Below are positions 60,436 to 64,000 of a stretch of DNA of 64,000 nt, piece by piece. The translations under genes were made by a program, and so were the position numbers. Position 1 is the first letter of the stretch, and every line of letters begins with the position of its first letter. The notes beneath the pieces were generated by a model that saw only the letters and a program-made list of their open reading frames with translations, searched no databases and was not told where the DNA came from. Source of the DNA: Roseovarius sp. Pro17. GTDB lineage: Bacteria; Pseudomonadota; Alphaproteobacteria; Rhodobacterales; Rhodobacteraceae. The stretch spans positions 2,356,001-2,420,000 of the forward strand of contig NZ_CP141179.1 in NCBI RefSeq assembly GCF_035599575.1. The letters are read 5' to 3'.

Positions 60436-60448
60436 ATACAAGTTGTAT
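60436..60448. promoter_or_regulatory. palindrome ATACAAGTTGTAT upstream of the ABC operon
   Basis: A perfect 13-bp palindrome (6-bp arms, one central base) lies about 90 bp before the binding-protein start codon. The arms continue partly into a TTGTATAC core. TTGTATACAA-like dyads are typical operators of GntR-family (FadR subgroup) regulators, which usually control hydroxyproline genes. The regulator gene is not in the window. Confidence 0.5.
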
Positions 60449-60483
60449 ACTGGGAAAGCCCTGAAAAAGTCGCCCTGCCCGCT

Positions 60484-61797
60484 CTAGAAACCGACGATGC
60501 GGTCCGGCAGCCACGTCGCCAGCGCCGGGAACATGACCAGCAGCACCAGCGTCAGCAGTTGCAGCGCGATGAAGGGCAACACGCCGCGGCACATCTGGGC
60601 GTAGGTCATGTCGGGCGGCGCGATGGATTTGAGGTAGAAGATCGACGAGGCCATGGGCGGCGTGAGGTATCCAGTCTGAATTACGATCAGGACCAGCGTT
60701 GCGAACCACACCGGGTCGATACCCGCCGCGCGGATGAACGGCGTGAACAGCGGCACGCAAATCAGCACGTTCGCCGTCCAGTCCAGAACAAAGCCGAGGA
60801 TGAACACGACCGCGAGAAAGAAGACGATCATGCCGGTCGGCCCCAGCCCCGCGCCCTCGACGATATCGCGGATCAACCGCGCGCCACCATTGGCCGCAAA
60901 CGCGCCCATGAACATCGTACCGGCCGCCACAATCAGCAGGATCATCGCGGAAATCCGCACCGTGATCGCCAGCGATTCCTGCAACATCGACAAGCTGAAC
61001 CGACGGTTAACGATGCACAGGATCAATGCGCCTGCCGCGCCTACTGCCGCCGCCTCGGTCGGTGAGGCGATGCCAGCGAGGATCGAGCCGAGCACGGCAA
61101 AGATCAGCGCAAAGACCGGCACCATGACGGTCGCCGTCGCGATCAGCTTTTCACGCAAGGGGATATCGTCCGGCTCGGGGTCGTGGGGATGCGGCTCGAC
61201 CGGATAGAGCCGCCCGTGCATATAGATATAGCCGAGGAACAGCACGACCATCAGCAGACCGGGCAGCATCATGCCTGCCAGCAGCTTGCCCACCGAAATC
61301 TGCGCCAATGAGGCATACATCACCGCAATCACCGAGGGTGGGATCATCGTGCCCAGTGACCCGCCCGCACAGATCGTTCCGGCGATCAGCGAATTGTCGT
61401 AGCGCGCGCGCTGCATAGCCGGGATCGCCATCATGCCGATCATCACCTCGACCGCGCCGACCACACCAGCAGCGGCGGCGAATACAGCGCCCATCGCGAT
61501 CGTGGCCAGCGCAAGGCCACCGGGCAGACGCCCCAGCCACATGTTCATGACGTGAAATAGCCGTTCGGCGATACCGGAACGCTCAAGCAGTGCGCCCATC
61601 AGAATGAACATCGGAATCGCGGACAGAATGAAATTGGTCGAGGCCGAATAGAACGAGCCATAAAGCTGATTGAACGCCACGTCGCCAAAGGCCATCAGTC
61701 CCGCACCGACTGCGACAATCACCAGCGAAAATGCAACGGGCAAGCCCAGCAGGATCAGCGCGAACAGCGCGGGAAACATCAGTGCTGCGATTTCCAT
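60484..61797 (-). CDS. TRAP transporter large permease (DctM)
   Basis: A 437-residue membrane protein of the DctM family with about 12 spans. Characteristic stretches are LFALILLGLPVAFSLVIVAV, SAIPMFILMGALLERSGIAE, GALLERSG-type loop, GSLGTMIPPSVIAVMYA and SPTEAAAVGAAGALIL, plus VIQTGYLTPPMASSIFYLK near the end. It moves solute with sodium ions, together with DctQ and a periplasmic DctP. The start is one base after the dctQ stop. Confidence 0.94.
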   Translation of the reverse strand: MEIAALMFPALFALILLGLPVAFSLVIVAVGAGLMAFGDVAFNQLYGSFYSASTNFILSAIPMFILMGALLERSGIAERLFHVMNMWLGRLPGGLALATIAMGAVFAAAAGVVGAVEVMIGMMAIPAMQRARYDNSLIAGTICAGGSLGTMIPPSVIAVMYASLAQISVGKLLAGMMLPGLLMVVLFLGYIYMHGRLYPVEPHPHDPEPDDIPLREKLIATATVMVPVFALIFAVLGSILAGIASPTEAAAVGAAGALILCIVNRRFSLSMLQESLAITVRISAMILLIVAAGTMFMGAFAANGGARLIRDIVEGAGLGPTGMIVFFLAVVFILGFVLDWTANVLICVPLFTPFIRAAGIDPVWFATLVLIVIQTGYLTPPMASSIFYLKSIAPPDMTYAQMCRGVLPFIALQLLTLVLLVMFPALATWLPDRIVGF

Positions 61798-61798
61798 G

Positions 61799-62320
61799 TC
61801 AGGTCTCTAACTTGAAGCTGTCATCGACCCGTGGGGCCACCAAGGCGCGAATGCCCTCTGCCGCCAATTGCAGCGCCAGCGCGGCAAGGCCGATGGTCAG
61901 CGCCGTATAGAACGGCCACATCAGCGGTGCCCACGGGCTGACATGCTCGACCTCTCCGGTGTTGAAGGCGCGCAGCGCACGCTCCGCCCCGATCCAGGCC
62001 AGCCGGGCGAAGATGGGGCATAGAATGAATAGAAACGCGATGCCGTCTATCGCGCCGCGCACCCGGCGCGGCATTTTTGACGACAGGAAATCAATGCGCA
62101 CATGCGCGTCCTCGCGCAGCGCCTGCGCCGCGCCAAGGACGAACAGCACACCGGTGCTCATATAGGCGATATCGAACGCCCAGAGCGTTGGCGCGCCAAA
62201 GGCATAGCGCGCCACCACTTCGTAGAGCATCGAGGCGATCAGGATCAGGACCATCGCCTGCGCGACATATCCCAGAGTGACTGAAATTCCATCGGCCACC
62301 GCCAGCAGTGTCCGTTTCAT
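61799..62320 (-). CDS. TRAP transporter small permease (DctQ)
   Basis: A 173-residue four-span subunit: VTLGYVAQAMVLILIASMLY, WAFDIAYMSTGVLFVLGAAQ with EDAHVRIDFLSSKM, AFLFILCPIFARLAWIG, and MWPFYTALTIGLAALALQLA. The E-x-HVRID motif is a family hallmark. The ATG at 62320 has a GGGGG RBS; a GTG at 62332 would add four residues. Confidence 0.9.
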   Translation of the reverse strand: MKRTLLAVADGISVTLGYVAQAMVLILIASMLYEVVARYAFGAPTLWAFDIAYMSTGVLFVLGAAQALREDAHVRIDFLSSKMPRRVRGAIDGIAFLFILCPIFARLAWIGAERALRAFNTGEVEHVSPWAPLMWPFYTALTIGLAALALQLAAEGIRALVAPRVDDSFKLET

Positions 62321-62336
62321 GATCGCCCCCACGCGC

Positions 62337-63398
62337 TCAGTCGCCGTTGCGGATCAGGTATCCGCTTTGAGCGGCCCAGCGATCCTCGTAGGCGAGGTAT
62401 TCGGCCAGCATCTCGGACATGCGCGCGCGTCCCTCACCCTTTTCGGCCTCGGCCTTCTTTTTTATCCAGTCGACGCCAGCGGCCTCAAGCTCGTCGGCAA
62501 ATGCCGGGTCCAGCTCGATCACTTCGGCCTTGGAGGCGCGGAACGTCTCCATCGCCTTCATGTCCTTGTCGTAGAAGCTCATCAGCGATTGCAGCGTCGT
62601 CAGCTCGGCGGCTGCCTCCAGCTTGGGCTTTAGCGCGTCGTCCAGCGCATCCCATGTCTCTTGCTTGACCACGACTTCCCAGAGGAACGTGGGCTGGTGC
62701 ACGCCGGGGGTGATGATGTAGGGCGCGGCCTCGTGAAAGCCTTCGGGCAGGTTGGCCGAGGGGGTGGCCCACTCGATCGCGTCGACGCCCTTACGCTCCA
62801 GCAAGGTATAGATCTCGCCGGGCGGGACGACCGTTGGAACGGCGCCGAAGTAATCCTTCATCACTTCCGCCCATGGGCCGGAGGTGCGATATTTCAGACC
62901 CTTCAGGTCTTCGGCGGTGCGGATCGGCTTGTTGGCGTGGGCCATGATTTCGGATGCGCCGATGCCGACGACGAGGGATTTAAAGCCGTCCTCGCTGCGG
63001 ATTTCCTGAAGCAGCTCTTTGCCGCCGCCCTCATAGATCCAAGTGACATAGGCCTCGGGGCCCATGCCGCCCGGAAAGCCCGAGAATATGGCGTTGATCG
63101 GGTTCTGATTGACCAGATAGCTGGGCGTGGAATGGCCCGCCTCGGTGATGCCGTCGCGCACGCCGTCATAGACCTGCAAGGCCGGCACGAGGATGCCCGC
63201 GCCGAAGGGCTGAATTTCAACTGCGCCGTCGGTCAGCATCTCGGTGTTATCCGCGAAACGCTCGAGGAAGTTGACGTAAAAGGGCGAGCCTTCGGGCACG
63301 GATGTTGGCACGCGCCACGTCACGTCCTGCGCCATGGCGCTGGTCGCTGCCAGCGATAGCGCACCGGCGAAGGCCACGGATTTGATCGAAAGGGTCAT
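62337..63398 (-). CDS. TRAP transporter substrate-binding protein (DctP)
   Basis: Periplasmic receptor of 353 residues with a signal peptide (SVAFAGALSLAATSAMA) and the DctP fold: VTWRVPTSVPEGSPFYVNF, GAGILVPALQVYDGVRDGI, NKPIRTAEDLKGLKYRTSGP with the conserved Arg, and a C-terminal helix bundle ending in AYEDRWAAQSGYLIRNGD. AGGAG lies 6 bases before the ATG. Ligand unknown; it sits between hydroxyproline genes and a semialdehyde dehydrogenase, so a hydroxyproline or a related keto acid is plausible. Confidence 0.93.
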   Translation of the reverse strand: MTLSIKSVAFAGALSLAATSAMAQDVTWRVPTSVPEGSPFYVNFLERFADNTEMLTDGAVEIQPFGAGILVPALQVYDGVRDGITEAGHSTPSYLVNQNPINAIFSGFPGGMGPEAYVTWIYEGGGKELLQEIRSEDGFKSLVVGIGASEIMAHANKPIRTAEDLKGLKYRTSGPWAEVMKDYFGAVPTVVPPGEIYTLLERKGVDAIEWATPSANLPEGFHEAAPYIITPGVHQPTFLWEVVVKQETWDALDDALKPKLEAAAELTTLQSLMSFYDKDMKAMETFRASKAEVIELDPAFADELEAAGVDWIKKKAEAEKGEGRARMSEMLAEYLAYEDRWAAQSGYLIRNGD

Positions 63399-63478
63399 GT
63401 ATCACTCCTGCTGTTGGATCGCGCCGCGGTCAGGATCGCCGCAGCTTGGGAATGAGACTACAAGACAGATGATAATCG

Positions 63479-63486
63479 TGTCGACA
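63479..63486. promoter_or_regulatory. TGTCGACA palindrome upstream of TRAP genes
   Basis: An 8-bp perfect palindrome in a short AT-rich promoter-like segment about 80 bp upstream of dctP. It could be an operator for a GntR-type regulator, but it is short and differs from the palindrome before the ABC operon, so the assignment is weak. Confidence 0.3.
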
Positions 63487-63570
63487 AATAAAATACAAAA
63501 ATGACCAGCTATGGAAATTGACGATATAAGCCGTTGTTATCACTAGCCTCTGACCAAGGGCGCGCCAACG

Positions 63571-63599
63571 GAAAACGGCGCGCATGGGGATGCGCGCCG
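63571..63599 (-). terminator. intrinsic terminator after the aldehyde dehydrogenase gene
   Basis: A perfect 10-bp stem CGGCGCGCAT/ATGCGCGCCG with a 4-base loop, followed on the minus strand by TTTTC, lies 36 bp after the stop codon. It separates the dehydrogenase transcript from the TRAP genes. Confidence 0.75.
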
Positions 63600-63634
63600 C
63601 GTCTGCCGGGATAGAATCGGTGCCTGATGGGCGA

Positions 63635-64000
63635 TCAGCCCTCGGCGCTCTCGGGCAGCAATCCTGCTGGCATGTTCTGATAGCAAACCGGGCGCAGGAA
63701 GCGGCGGATCGACAAGGTGCCGACACTGGTCGCGCCAAAATTTGTGCTGGCCGGATATGGCCCGCCATGCACCATCGAATCGACCACCTCGACCCCGGTG
63801 GGAAAGCCGTTGACCAACAGGCGCCCGGCCTTGCGTTCCAGCACCGGGCGCAGGGCGCGCGCGGCGTCCATGTCGCCGTCATCCATGTGCAGCGTTACGG
63901 TCAACTGCCCCTCCAACCCGCGCGCGATTTGCAACGCCTCGTCCTGCGACGACGCCCGCACGACCAGTCCCAGAGGGCCAAAGACCTCGTGATGCAAATC
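63635..64000 (-). CDS. aldehyde dehydrogenase (alpha-ketoglutarate-semialdehyde type), C-terminal part
   Basis: Only the last ~121 residues are in the window; the frame is open to the edge. EVFGPLGLVVRASSQDEALQ, LVNGFPTGVEVVDSMVHGG and PYPASTNFGATSVGTLSIRRFLRPVCYQN match the C-terminus of NADP-dependent 2,5-dioxovalerate dehydrogenases, the last step turning hydroxyproline carbon into 2-oxoglutarate. The catalytic Cys and the cofactor domain lie outside. The context fits the hydroxyproline genes next to it. Confidence 0.88.
   Translation of the reverse strand, partial: DLHHEVFGPLGLVVRASSQDEALQIARGLEGQLTVTLHMDDGDMDAARALRPVLERKAGRLLVNGFPTGVEVVDSMVHGGPYPASTNFGATSVGTLSIRRFLRPVCYQNMPAGLLPESAEG

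Noticed and set aside
52447..64000. Horizontally acquired island with mobile element ends
   Set aside because: I see no transposase, integrase, tRNA or flanking direct repeats, and base composition and codon use look like the rest of the window.

Overview
The window reads as one continuous stretch of chromosome from an alphaproteobacterium of the Rhodobacterales (Roseobacter type). The evidence is the high GC content, an RpoH of alphaproteobacterial type, DUF2842/DUF2484/DUF6524 proteins found mainly in that order, an FnrL-type regulator beside a cbb3 oxidase operon, a RibBX protein with a dead GTP cyclohydrolase domain, and GANTC (CcrM) sites near a cell-division promoter. I see no insertion sequence, prophage, CRISPR array, rRNA or tRNA gene.

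Region 1 (0-12.8 kb): rpoH on the plus strand converges on a long minus-strand block that reads mraZ-rsmH-ftsL-ftsI-murE-murF-mraY-small membrane protein-murD-ribBX-ribH-nusB. Many neighbours overlap by 1-4 bases. Upstream of mraZ is a 0.69-kb gene-free stretch (12.8-13.5 kb) with a near-perfect intrinsic terminator in the leader (an UpsM-like sRNA layout), 10-bp-periodic TGGGA repeats (MraZ boxes), a consensus DnaA box and four clustered GANTC sites.

Region 2 (13.5-18.6 kb): a DinB-like protein, DUF2842 protein and purA on the minus strand, then a DUF6524 protein, secG and pyrG on the plus strand. Region 3 (18.6-32.8 kb): the second half of the division and cell-wall cluster on the minus strand, ftsW-murG-murC-DUF2484-small membrane protein-murB-ddl-ftsQ-ftsA-ftsZ-lpxC-bamD-recN. 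The dcw cluster is therefore split between murD and ftsW, with the distal half now lying upstream of mraZ.

Region 4 (33-39.5 kb): a HI0933/BaiN-like flavoprotein, map, an OmpA-family protein, a GNAT acetyltransferase, a CinA-N/MoaB-like protein, sfsA and a DUF2189 membrane protein. Region 5 (39.5-47.1 kb): a cbb3 oxidase operon in the unusual order ccoI-ccoS-ccoN-ccoO-ccoQ-ccoP-small protein-DUF2189, divergent from a hemerythrin gene. A textbook FNR box lies between them, and an fnrL gene is adjacent. Region 6 (47.2-52.5 kb): azlCD exporter genes, divergent from a molybdenum cofactor operon fdhD-mobA-mobB-moeA, in which MoeA carries an extra N-terminal domain.

Region 7 (52.4-64 kb): a hydroxyproline/proline-derivative catabolic island. 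It has an amino-acid ABC transporter, D-amino-acid (D-hydroxyproline) dehydrogenase, 4-hydroxyproline 2-epimerase, a fused aconitase X (cis-3-hydroxyproline dehydratase), a second proline-racemase-family protein with a Ser/Thr pair in place of the catalytic Cys pair, a TRAP transporter, and the C-terminus of an alpha-ketoglutarate-semialdehyde-type aldehyde dehydrogenase. Together these would import hydroxyprolines and carry them towards 2-oxoglutarate. The middle step (deaminase) is not in the window.
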